A stretch of 64,000 nt of DNA, taken from contig NW_004797759.1 of the NCBI RefSeq assembly GCF_000002075.1, positions 205,708 to 269,707 of the forward strand. Reading direction: 5' to 3'. Positions within the stretch are counted from its first letter, which is position 1; every line of letters starts with the position of its first letter. Source of the DNA: Aplysia californica. Its lineage: Eukaryota > Mollusca > Gastropoda > Aplysiida > Aplysiidae. The position numbers and the translations under genes are program-made. Of this stretch, positions 58,901 through 64,000 are shown one piece after another. A model generated the notes under the pieces. That model saw nothing but the letters and a program-made list of their open reading frames with translations. It was not told the origin of the DNA and did not search any database.

Positions 58901-61900
58901 ACCTTCCGGGTAGATATTTAGCAATCGCTGCCCATCTATTGCCAAGCCGTCTGTGCAACTGATAAATCAGCTGATCTTCTTCTTCTGTCCACGCCGACTT
59001 TTTAATACTTGGATTCAAATGATTATGCCACCTGAAATTAAGAATAAGACTTAATATAAAGGCACATATTGCTTCAATACAATATACTTATACCTTTTAA
59101 CAAAAAGCACATCCTTAAGAACCTTTTGTTTTCAATACACAATTACTAAATCTCTTTTATAAAAAACACCATAAAACAACATTATGTGTAAAGATTCCTG
59201 AGGGTGGCACCGTAATGTGGCTCATTAAGTACCAAGGTACTGAGACACCATTTTAAGATGGCATCAATGACAGAAAATTCATAAACAAGACATGAATATG
59301 ATGAACGGTCCACATTTTATGTTATAGTGGAGTAAAAACAAATTTCGATTTTCCCTCAAACTGTGACAGCACAGGACTGGCAACTCTTGAAAACTGCAGT
59401 AAAGAAGAAAGGAAAATTCAAGAATTAACTAACACTGTGGCTACAGTGTCTAAGTCTAACACATATAAAATAAAATGAAAAAAGAGCAAATAGGCAAACC
59501 TTTCAGTTTCATATGGTTTGGCGTTGTTACTCTAAACATTTTGTAAACATCCTGTGAAATAAAACTTTACAACCCCACCCCAAACTCCCATAAAAAACAA
59601 ATTAAGAGAAACTAGAAAGACAAAAACAACATACCTTTCCCGGCACTGTTTTCCTGTTCGTCCTTTGAGATGCTTGGAGATCAGAGTCCAACGTTTCGGT
59701 CCGTACTCTTTCACAAGCTGGATCACTCTATTGTCCTCCTGAAGAAACAAACAGAACAAAAATTATTTTTTATTGCTCATACAGTAAAACTTCTACTGAT
59801 GGTTTTCATTAGACATGCTTGTACAGCCAGATTTCAACATTGTAATTAACAGGAAGATAGGAGGAGAAATTCAAAGTTAATAAATTCAATCGATGATATT
59901 TTATTTTTTATTTTTTCAGCATTGGATTGTATAGGTATTCAAATCTTGCTCCAAATCAAATAAAAAAGCCTAAATACAGATTTTATTTCTAAAATCTATA
60001 GACCAACAAGTACAACAAAAAGAGAAGCACATATCTATGAAAAAGAAAAAACAGAAACCCCTCACAAATAGTATCGTCCTGTTTGCAGCCCAAGTGATAT
60101 ATATCATCATCATCATCATCCAGTGCCAGATCTGCGACAGACATCGGCGATCATGGCTCTCCATTCAGTCCTTTGCTCGGATGCTCTCAAAAAAGCTACA
60201 TTTCCCTGATCTTTCCCTGTTACCCATTTCTTTAGGTTCCCTAAGTATGTTGTTCTGGGCAATATATACACACATTCTCAAAATTTCAAATACACAGCCA
60301 GACCTGCTTTAACTGCTACCTCTCTGTGAAACAAACGATCACTTTCCCCCTTTGCGTTTTTAAACTTGTTGCCATAGTCTATAACACTGTGCAAAACGTT
60401 CACTATAATTTATAAACAACAATTTTTTCTTCTCCACAATGGGAGGACATCTCCGACAATTTCCACTGTATTTCTAATCCTTTAAAAATAAATTTTTCGC
60501 TTACAAAACCTATAATCAGTACACAAAATGAAAACTTTTTCAAGAAGCACGACAAACCTCTTTTGCCCAAGGTCCCTTGACAAGATCAGGATTCAATACC
60601 TTAAACCACCTGTGCTGACACTGAATGTCAGATCGGTCAGAAAAGAAACTGCACACAACTTTCCAGTCATGAAAGCCTTTTGCTTCCACAACCTTTCTCA
60701 ACTTCTCGTCCTGAAGAAGAAAAGGGAAAATATGTATAATCAGATGTCCCAAGATTCCTGATGCATTTGAAAGTTAAGACATTCATTGTTGAATGTCAGG
60801 ATGGTTTTGTTAAGTTTGGGCTTTCTTCTGAAACTCCAAAACCTCAGTATGATTCTGAAGCTTAATTTCCATATGTGACGTAACCAGGAAAAGTAAATAA
60901 TTCAAAATCCCAGCTTGTCACAAAGAAAACATAGAAGCTGCGAAAAATTCTGTCGAAATCTTCAAATATACCCCCCCCCCCCCCCCCCAAACCCCCCCCC
61001 CCCCCCAGAAAAAAACAGTCAGGGACCAGGGACATATTTTATGGTCATACCCCTCCTAAACTTCAACATCGCCTGTTTTATATATATATATATATGTAGC
61101 ATGGATATCTACATGACACAATTATAAAGAACTTGTTCCCCTCTGGTAAATTTTTAAAGTATGGAATTAACAGCTTGGGCAAAGGGTCAAGTTTCACAAA
61201 TTCTGAGGGCAACTTAGTCTTAGTCTGACTAAGAGGACACCAACAAACAGAAACGAAGAAGTAAATGAACCAAGGCATGAAAAGAAACATGAGAATATTT
61301 AAGCCAAAGCTACTGTTTCTCCAAAAAAAAATTTTAAAAAAAAAATAAAAAAAAAAAAAAATGTCTGGGAAGACAGAAGAATAAACTTATAATGTATCAC
61401 AAAATGGGTCTTATTGGGAATATTTTTATAATCCACTGGCTTCTCTCAGACAAAGAAACATGGAATAAGTAAGACCTTTTTTGTTGTTGTTACATCACTC
61501 TGTACAGAGAGAAACAAAACAGATCAAAGAATTGGAAAGGAATGGAAATTTCAAATAGTCATTTTGAGAGTATAAAAATGCTCAGGACAATGAGGCTTGG
61601 CAACACTTATTCCCCCCCCCCCCCCCCCCCCCTTTGACCTTTCTTTCTAATCAACCCTGAAGCTTTTAAACTTTTGCCTCCATGCACCACAAAATACTGA
61701 AGAATATGACAAATGAATTTATCATGCACAGCAGTAGCCTTGATCATTCCAAATTACAGCCGTTTTTGGTGGATAAGCCCCAGAGACTTTCAATATTAAA
61801 AATTATTATAGAGGGTCCCAAATCAAACCTTTTAACTTTGATACTTTAAACGTTATAAATAAGTCAGTCTCTCAACAACTTCATGAACAGTTCATTTGTC

Positions 61901-62211
61901 CTGACCCTGATACACTTAAGGTGGAAAAATGAATTTCTGAAAACTTAAAAAAAAAAATTAAAAGTAATGCACTTCAATAAACCCCAGTGAGCATTCAAAT
62001 GCGGGGAAAAAAAAGTAAAATAGAATTAAAATAAAACAAACATCAACATAATGATTATATAACAGTAATTGTACTGTTGACCTCCTCTTTGGTCCATTTG
62101 CCACGGTTGATGAGCTTTTTGCCTCTCACTTGTGGCAGGTTGTAGTCATGATCCAGGGGCTCTGTATCATCAGTTTCATCCTCACTACTCCCAAAAGATC
62201 GACTGTCACAT
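39199..62211 (-). CDS. MYBL2: Myb transcription factor, B-Myb-like (R1R2R3), 17 visible coding exons
   Basis: Seventeen exons with matching phases encode 655 residues; a short first exon (vertebrate B-Myb starts MSRRTR) was not found and the first visible exon enters at phase 2. Order: acidic N-terminus; R1 (KWTKEEDEKL to RWFKVLNP), R2 (GPWAKEEDNR to RWHNHLNP) and R3 (SAWTEEEDQL to HWNSTMKRK), all with the three spaced tryptophans. Then ELKEEF, a SUMO-type site; TPPPILRRGKYKRR; LPFSPSQFLNG and LTSTPV as in B-Myb; SPRTPTPFKNA; and C-terminal KVACGLTKDQLDMTQMAKSYL, aligning with the vertebrate MuvB-binding segment. Family role: nuclear activator of G2/M genes with the MuvB core; the many SP/TP sites fit cyclin-CDK regulation. 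Length is near human B-Myb (700). A-Myb or c-Myb labels are possible since invertebrates have one ancestral gene, but the C-terminus reads as B-Myb. Confidence 0.96.
39202..39207 (-). promoter_or_regulatory. AATAAA overlapping the Myb stop codon
   Basis: The minus strand reads AACAATAAATGA, so an AATAAA hexamer overlaps the last codons and the stop. Use as a poly(A) signal would give a very short 3' UTR; this may be chance. Confidence 0.25.
39487..39720. mobile_element. MITE family 2 copy in last Myb intron
   Basis: TAGTTGCTTTTAAGTACAAG at the left, inverted TGGTCGCCTTTGAGGACAAG at the right; interior CACACCAATGAAACCAAAC as in the other copies. Confidence 0.8.
40199..40282 (-). CDS. MYBL2: Myb exon, basic TQRPGKNTPKNPAKK segment
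   Basis: Acceptor TTTTACAG|ACTCA, donor GTCAAA|GTAAGT, 28 codons. Encodes TQRPGKNTPKNPAKKIVFSD and SPPKQRVK; phase 0 on both sides fits its neighbours. Confidence 0.88.
40804..40968 (-). repeat. family A repeat copy (with fragment 40736-40789)
   Basis: TTTTAAGGCACTTGCAACAC to GCACCCACCAACTACCC. A second partial copy of the 3' end lies just before it, in the same orientation. Confidence 0.75.
41145..41196 (-). repeat. 3' end shared by families A and B
   Basis: Only TTTTACGGCGCTCGCAACTG and AAGGTCATATGAGCGCC are present. A similar fragment lies at 48864-48916. Confidence 0.7.
41765..41927 (+). mobile_element. MITE family 1 fragment
   Basis: Degenerate piece with GAACAAGCTTTAAG and GACAAGCTCCAGTTTCTATG near one end, matching the interior and terminus of the family 1 copies at 8814 and 19734. 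Confidence 0.4.
42249..42415 (-). repeat. family A repeat copy in Myb intron
   Basis: TTTTACGGCACTTGCAACAC to ACAACTGCTACCCATCC. Confidence 0.8.
42541..43185. mobile_element. MITE with TTTAxCTCACTCAATCCCG ends (~645 bp)
   Basis: Left end TTTAGCTCACTCAATCCCGC and inverted right end TTTAACTCACTCAATCCCGT. Inside the right end are reiterated CGAGxTATCTCxGTC words. No coding capacity. Confidence 0.7.
43441..43607 (-). repeat. family A repeat copy in Myb intron
   Basis: CTATAAGGCACTTACAACAG to GCACCCGCCAACCATCC. Confidence 0.8.
44552..45341. mobile_element. piggyBac-like non-autonomous element, TTAA flanks (~790 bp)
   Basis: Left end TTAACCTCTTCCCTGCAGCG and inverted right end TTAACCGCTTCACAGCTGC resemble piggyBac termini, with TTAA at both borders. 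No transposase is readable; contains C and T homopolymer runs. Confidence 0.65.
45833..45874. repeat. perfect 42-nt palindrome
   Basis: AATTCTGCTAACC, then (TA)n, then the exact reverse complement. It lies in the large Myb intron between exons at 46159 and 40282. Confidence 0.9.
46159..46266 (-). CDS. MYBL2: Myb exon, SLVGDTSLLLSPPS segment
   Basis: Acceptor CCTGTAG|AGCAA, donor AGGAAG|GTATGC, 36 codons. Encodes SKSLVGDTSLLLSPPSIIKD and LPEEVLEEVFSLPRK. Poorly conserved region; the call rests on open frame, phase and splice sites. Confidence 0.85.
46449..46510 (-). repeat. family A repeat 3' fragment
   Basis: TTTTACGGCACTTGCAACAC and AAGGTCATAT, then broken off by the GC-rich insert. A smaller fragment lies at 46386-46430. 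Confidence 0.6.
46510..47474. mobile_element. probable DNA transposon insert of higher GC
   Basis: TAGCAATGACAAT at the left and inverted TAGCAATGCCAAT at the right look like short terminal inverted repeats; both borders abut family A repeat. Its right half is far richer in CG than the intron. A minus-strand open frame around 46970-46603 is discussed in findings. Superfamily not recognised. Confidence 0.5.
47475..47641 (-). repeat. family A repeat copy abutting a Myb splice donor
   Basis: TTTTATGGCACTTATAACAT to GCACCCAACAACC, whose last base is four bases from the donor of the exon ending at 47646. Confidence 0.8.
47646..47747 (-). CDS. MYBL2: Myb exon with RRVRQSLEEK
   Basis: Acceptor CTCACAG|CATAT, donor ACCCCG|GTACGG, 34 codons. 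Encodes HIQHNRRVRQSLEEKLSQDQ and SIFHSPETP. The downstream intron becomes family A repeat from its fifth base. Confidence 0.92.
48224..48387 (-). repeat. family A repeat copy in Myb intron
   Basis: TTTTATGGCAATTCAACACA to GTGCCCACCGATCACTC. Confidence 0.75.
48864..48916 (-). repeat. shared A/B repeat 3' end
   Basis: TTTTTACAGTGCTCGCAACT and AAGGTCATATGAGCGCC only. Confidence 0.65.
49721..49849 (-). CDS. MYBL2: Myb exon, acidic LxDLxExL block
   Basis: Acceptor TTTCAG|AGCCC, donor AAGGAG|GTAGCA, 43 codons. Encodes SPGELDDLGEMLKDCDTGYE and a basic end KRKPNKE; compare B-Myb LEEDLKEVLRSE. Confidence 0.93.
49905..50050 (-). mobile_element. LINE 3'-end fragment (RAMIADVC type)
   Basis: Same order as the 60098 copy: AGTGCCAGATCTG, then CATTGGCGACCATTG and TTGCTCAGATGCTCT. 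Decayed. Confidence 0.55.
50438..50558 (-). CDS. MYBL2: Myb exon with SPRTPTPFKNA motif
   Basis: Acceptor CTGCAG|GAATG, donor AGCTGG|GTATGT. Encodes NVRVLTPHPNQHVLESSPRT and PTPFKNAMAEVERL, the conserved TPTPFK block of animal Mybs. Confidence 0.96.
50716..51207 (+). mobile_element. MITE family 4 copy (~490 bp)
   Basis: AAAGATAGTACATAACAAGA at the left, inverted AAAGATAGTGAATAACAAGA at the right, both followed by TGGGCCACT. The interior (for example CAGACTGCAGCGCCATCTGA) is nearly identical to the copy at 52533. Confidence 0.85.
51224..51290 (+). mobile_element. SINE-tail-like fragment
   Basis: AAAGCACACAAAACCTCC, then GGGGCTAAGCGCTCTACAAA; a diverged form of the SINE tail without a clear (ATT)n run. 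Confidence 0.45.
51381..51543 (-). repeat. family A repeat copy, 35 bp past a Myb exon
   Basis: TTTTATGGCGCTTGCAACAT to GCACCCGCCAACAACCC. Confidence 0.8.
51578..51660 (-). CDS. MYBL2: Myb exon with LTSTPV motif
   Basis: Acceptor TCTCCAG|TTTCT, donor CATGG|GTATGT. Encodes FLNGPSTSSGKLTSTPVSN; FLN and LTSTPV match B-Myb. Family A repeat copies lie about 28-35 bp from both splice sites. Confidence 0.93.
51688..51840 (-). repeat. family A repeat copy, 27 bp before a Myb exon
   Basis: TTTTATATCACTCTCGACAC to ACATCAGCCAACTACCC. Confidence 0.75.
52008..52078 (+). mobile_element. SINE 3' tail in Myb intron
   Basis: AAGCGCATAGAGCATTGCAT, GGATATGCGCTATATAAATG and (ATT)n. Confidence 0.7.
52533..53024 (+). 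mobile_element. MITE family 4 copy (~490 bp)
   Basis: Same orientation and interior as the 50716 copy; left end slightly eroded (AAAGAGTCTACATAATAAGA), right end AAAGATAGTACATAACAAGA when inverted. Confidence 0.85.
53270..53449 (-). CDS. MYBL2: Myb exon with LPFSPSQ motif
   Basis: Acceptor TCTGCAG|CGTCA, donor TCTCAG|GTGAGG, 60 codons. Encodes RHGKTLAEELENVLHELEDE and TPTRTPIKHLPFSPSQ, the latter aligning with B-Myb STPVKTLPFSPSQ. Confidence 0.95.
53578..53648 (-). repeat. family A repeat 5' fragment
   Basis: TAATGTTTGATACGAAAGGT to GGGCACCTGCCAACCACG only. Confidence 0.6.
53861..53967 (-). CDS. MYBL2: Myb exon with TPPPILRRGKYKR motif
   Basis: Acceptor GGTCCAG|ATGCT, donor AAAAGG|GTATGT. 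Encodes KKPSPPVQNSPPSQVG and TTPPPILRRGKYKR, comparable with B-Myb GTPPSVLKRQRKRR. Contains several proline-directed phosphosite candidates. Confidence 0.93.
54001..54250 (-). repeat. two family A copies in tandem
   Basis: A partial copy at 54001-54099 (TTTTACAGCACTTTTGCAAC) is followed by a longer one at 54103-54250 (TTTTACATCACTTGCAACAC), same orientation. Confidence 0.75.
54251..55434. other. Myb intron without recognised feature
   Basis: A short (TG)n-(TA)n tract lies at 54327-54366. The 121-codon plus-strand frame at 54653-55018 has no recognisable similarity and is antisense to the gene. Confidence 0.4.
55435..55577 (-). CDS. MYBL2: Myb exon, putative transactivation region
   Basis: Acceptor TTCCACAG|ATCG, donor CTGGAG|GTATGA. 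Encodes SFADVADAMMENSQFGGMSS followed by LDLMTGIDVHPGF. An internal GTATGT (after QFG) could act as an alternative donor, removing about 32 residues in the same phase. Confidence 0.88.
55609..55690 (-). repeat. family A repeat 3' fragment beside a microsatellite
   Basis: TTTTACACAGCACTTGTGAC to GTGCTGGAGATTAC, then it runs into the (GA)n tract. Confidence 0.6.
55691..55928. repeat. (GA)n microsatellite, ~238 bp
   Basis: Almost pure (AG)n with one GTGTGTGTG interruption at 55791-55806. On the gene strand it is a (CT)n tract ending about 110 nt upstream of the 55577 acceptor. Confidence 0.97.
56085..56522 (+). mobile_element. MITE family 1 copy in Myb intron
   Basis: TGTGTCACCATGCAGTGGAA at the left and inverted TGTGAGGCATCGTGGTGAAA at the right, both running into the GCGCTCGTCAA-type word. 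Confidence 0.8.
56579..56660 (-). CDS. MYBL2: Myb exon with SUMO-type LKEE motif
   Basis: Acceptor TTTACAG|GAACC, donor ATCAA|GTATGT. Encodes TISSSPERDSVIQPKTELKE and EFSSPI. LKEE fits the psi-K-x-E SUMO consensus and sits where vertebrate B-Myb has IKEEE. Confidence 0.93.
57337..57364 (-). CDS. MYBL2: Myb micro-exon (28 nt)
   Basis: Acceptor TTTCCCAG|CATGC, donor AGCCAG|GTATGA. Encodes HAKKQGTKP and restores phase between neighbours (0 in, 1 out). Skipping it would break the frame, which argues for it being constitutive. Confidence 0.85.
57941..58118 (-). CDS. MYBL2: Myb exon, R3 recognition helix and linker
   Basis: Acceptor TCACAG|AACAG, donor AACCTG|GTGAGG. Encodes TDNAIKNHWNSTMKRKFEVE, then a low-conservation linker ending QLFQNL. 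Confidence 0.97.
58222..58375 (+). mobile_element. LINE ORF2 end fragment
   Basis: Plus strand reads GRRRGKQKKRWEDNIQDWTA then ELRDTLRKAES before a stop, typical of the very C-terminus of a non-LTR retrotransposon ORF2. It belongs to a different family from 30571. Confidence 0.65.
58411..58601 (-). repeat. family A repeat copy in Myb intron
   Basis: TTTTATGGCACTTACAAAAC to ACTACCCACAATAG, with an internal duplication of TAGACGTTTGATAGGA. Confidence 0.75.
58903..59031 (-). CDS. MYBL2: Myb exon, end of R2 and R3 repeat
   Basis: Acceptor TTTCAG|GTGGC, donor GGAAG|GTATTG. Encodes RWHNHLNPSIKKSAWTEEED and RLGNRWAAIAKYLPG. Confidence 0.98.
59635..59738 (-). CDS. MYBL2: Myb exon, R2 repeat
   Basis: Acceptor CTTCAG|GAGGAC, donor GAAAG|GTATGT. 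Encodes EDNRVIQLVKEYGPKRWTLI and KGRTGKQCRE, the R2 recognition helix. Confidence 0.98.
60098..60260 (-). mobile_element. LINE 3' end with (GAT)n tail (RAMIADVC type)
   Basis: Minus strand reads RTEWRAMIADVCRRSGTG and then (GAT)n, a typical ORF2 end and tail. Best of three copies in the window. Confidence 0.7.
60558..60710 (-). CDS. MYBL2: Myb exon, most of R1 repeat
   Basis: Acceptor CTTCAG|GACGAG, donor AAAGAG|GTTTGT, 51 codons. Encodes DEKLRKVVEAKGFHDWKVV, QCQHRW and KGPWAKE. Confidence 0.97.
60760..62081. other. Myb intron without recognised feature
   Basis: Long C runs (60970-61006 and 61612-61632), an A-rich run near 61322-61362 and a short (TA)n tract. Homopolymers make base counts here unreliable. 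Confidence 0.5.
62082..62211 (-). CDS. MYBL2: Myb exon (N-terminal acidic region, start of R1)
   Basis: Acceptor ACGCAG|ATGTG with a poor pyrimidine tract, donor GAGGAG|GTCAAC. Encodes CDSRSFGSSEDETDDTEPLD through GKWTKEE. Phase 2 entry means a preceding coding exon must supply two bases; a stop sits just upstream in this frame. Confidence 0.88.
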
Positions 62212-64000
62212 CTGCGTTTTTAGTCAGACGTGCACAAAGGCAGTCATTGCTTTAGTAGCGATTTGACTATTTTTATGGTTTTGTCTTTCTATAGGCCTAT
62301 TCGGTAACAAGTTTTCCTGTTTCCTTTGATAAAGACCGAAGAGTGCAAGCTTGCTTGTAGTTGTCATGAATGCCACCACATGTGACATTATCACTAAAGA
62401 ACAAGTCACTGTTATTTTCGTTTGATTTCAGGAAAAACTAAGAATTATCGAAACGTTTGGCATTTGGAGCCATGGTTTGAAAAGTTCACTGAACTTGTAA
62501 TCACAATAAAGTAAACTATTTAAGTACAGTGGTGTCCATTTTAAAACTGTAACAGCAACCCAAATAAGAGCAATCTCCACCTAATAGAAACCAAATGTGT
62601 GTAAAGAAATGGAATTTTCCTACACAAAGTAACCCTTTTAACAGCAATATTTTCCTCTTATTATATATAGCAGTCTTTGATGCAGTAAATTGTCAGACAA
62701 AAACAACAACAACTGGATTCAAAAACTGAACACCAAGATTGGCCCACAACTTCAGTGTACTGTAAGTATCTCTCCCCTCTTTTGTCTCCTCACATCCACA
62801 CGAGCAAAAAATACACTGTGCTGAGTATAAGAGCTCAGTTCACACATTTTGTGAAAAACCATCCTTTTTCAATCAACGTCTCTCCCAAAGGAGAAAAAAA
62901 ATGTTTAGGCCATTGTCCCCGTGGAATAACATTACCACCTAGCGATCGAGCACCGGTTTACCGGCGCTGTCTAAGTCGTCTATGTTCTTACTTTCCGTCA
63001 CAACAACATCATTACATCATGCGATAATTACTTGAAGTGTATGTTGTGTGGTGTGTGTGTGTGAGGAGAAGACTGGGTAAGTGTGAGGGATACAGGTGGG
63101 TACAGATTACCTCTCCCCCCCCCCCCCCTTCGAATGAGAATAAAAATTCAGTTAGCAGCAACCTCCACCTAGAACACAGAACAAGTTTCAACAACATACA
63201 AAGGCTTGTTTCCCTTGAGGATTGCATCCGCAAACATCCTTCATCCATGCGCATAATAACTAGCAAGGAAACAATTTATATATCTGAGAACTATTGTTGT
63301 ATAATTGTTTACAACCCCCTCTCGCACACACCATTATTCATTATACCCCAATCCTGATACCCCCAACAAGACCATCATTCTTTTTTAAGTTGCTTTCCCT
63401 CAAATTAAAAAAATGGTGCAGTTTGGCAGTCAACACCAATAAATTTACAAAAAACACCAACAAAATTTCTAGTCAAAAGAACTTCTTAGAACTTAAAAAT
63501 TAAAAGCTTGACTTGTTAAGTTGTGCCACAGCCTGTGTTGTGTCAGCGCATTATGAGGAGAATTTCTTTATACCCCCTCCCCCCCCCCATTTTTTTTTTT
63601 AGGGTAACAGTAACAGTGAAATTAATGCCATGTAAAACCTAATTGGACCTCAACTTTTTAATAATTTAAATACATTCTGAATAGCACAGATCTTTAAAAA
63701 ACTTAAGTCTAGACACAGACAATTCACTTTTCAATTATAATGTGAAGCGAGGTAATCAATTTAAATCCTTTTTGACCCATAAAATGACATCGCTGTTCGT
63801 CATTTTTTCTTACACAGAGAATGAGCCAAGATGTTGCTGTGACGTACAGTGTTTGTCATACCTTGTGTACTGCTTCTGTTAGATGCATTTCGTGCATTAT
63901 TTGAGGATATTTATTCCATAGAAAGAAGACTTTGTCCTTTTAGATATATATATATATAGAATACTTAGTAGAGTATTTGAAAACCGGGTACAGGAAATTG
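62212..64000. other. upstream of visible Myb exons; first exon not found
   Basis: A slightly CpG-richer patch at 62930-63000 and short (TG)n near 63045-63062. No ATG-containing exon with the needed phase-2 donor was found, so the Myb start may lie here unseen or beyond the window. Confidence 0.4.

Noticed and set aside
62920-63010. Candidate first coding exon of Myb in a CpG-richer patch
   Set aside because: Frames with a usable donor lack an in-frame ATG or hit a stop; none gives the phase needed by the exon at 62211.
63859-63900. Candidate first Myb exon MHLTEAVHK with a good GTATGA donor
   Set aside because: It ends in phase 0, whereas the next known exon needs phase 2; the alternative frame has a stop and no ATG.

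Overview
The window is nuclear DNA of an intron-rich animal, most likely a mollusc and probably a marine gastropod. Evidence for this is two typical animal genes with canonical GT/AG introns, AT-rich introns packed with short dispersed repeats, tRNA-derived SINEs ending in an (ATT)n tail of the kind common in molluscs, and many small inverted-repeat DNA elements. The species assignment is inference; the two genes are secure.

Both recognisable genes lie on the minus strand, in tandem. TMEM41B (ER phospholipid scramblase, VTT/DedA family) runs from an ATG at 28140 to a stop at 17725, in seven coding exons that join in frame to 330 residues. The second gene is the single invertebrate-type Myb, an R1R2R3 transcription factor closest to vertebrate B-Myb. 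It runs from 62211 to a stop at 39199, with 17 coding exons giving 655 visible residues; only a very short first coding exon, expected upstream of 62211, was not found. Its DNA-binding repeats, CDK-type SP/TP clusters, a SUMO-type site and the C-terminal MuvB-binding segment can all be read. TMEM41B acts in autophagosome and lipoprotein biogenesis and Myb in the G2/M transcription programme; nothing suggests shared function.

Layout: 1-10.7 kb holds no recognised gene but many repeats, whose orientation hints at a plus-strand transcription unit. 10.7-17.7 kb is the presumed 3' flank/UTR of TMEM41B and is rich in MITEs. 17.7-28.1 kb is TMEM41B, whose long intron 1 carries a 100-N gap, a CpG-rich stretch and a foldback element. 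28.1-39.2 kb is intergenic plus the presumed Myb 3' end, with a CG/TG/AG microsatellite, a LINE remnant, several SINE pieces and a perfect 76-bp-arm hairpin. 39.2-62.2 kb is Myb. 62.2-64 kb is its upstream flank.

The most striking non-genic signals are these. About 27 copies and fragments of one ~170-bp repeat are almost all sense to the minus-strand genes inside them and reversed in the first 9 kb. A perfect 76-bp inverted repeat lies just beyond Myb. Three perfect palindromes of 35-42 nt occur in the window. A foldback element carries about eight copies of a palindromic TCTCACCCGGGGTGAGA-like word. Repeats sit directly on splice sites of both genes. No CRISPR, rRNA, genuine tRNA gene or retrovirus-like element was identified.
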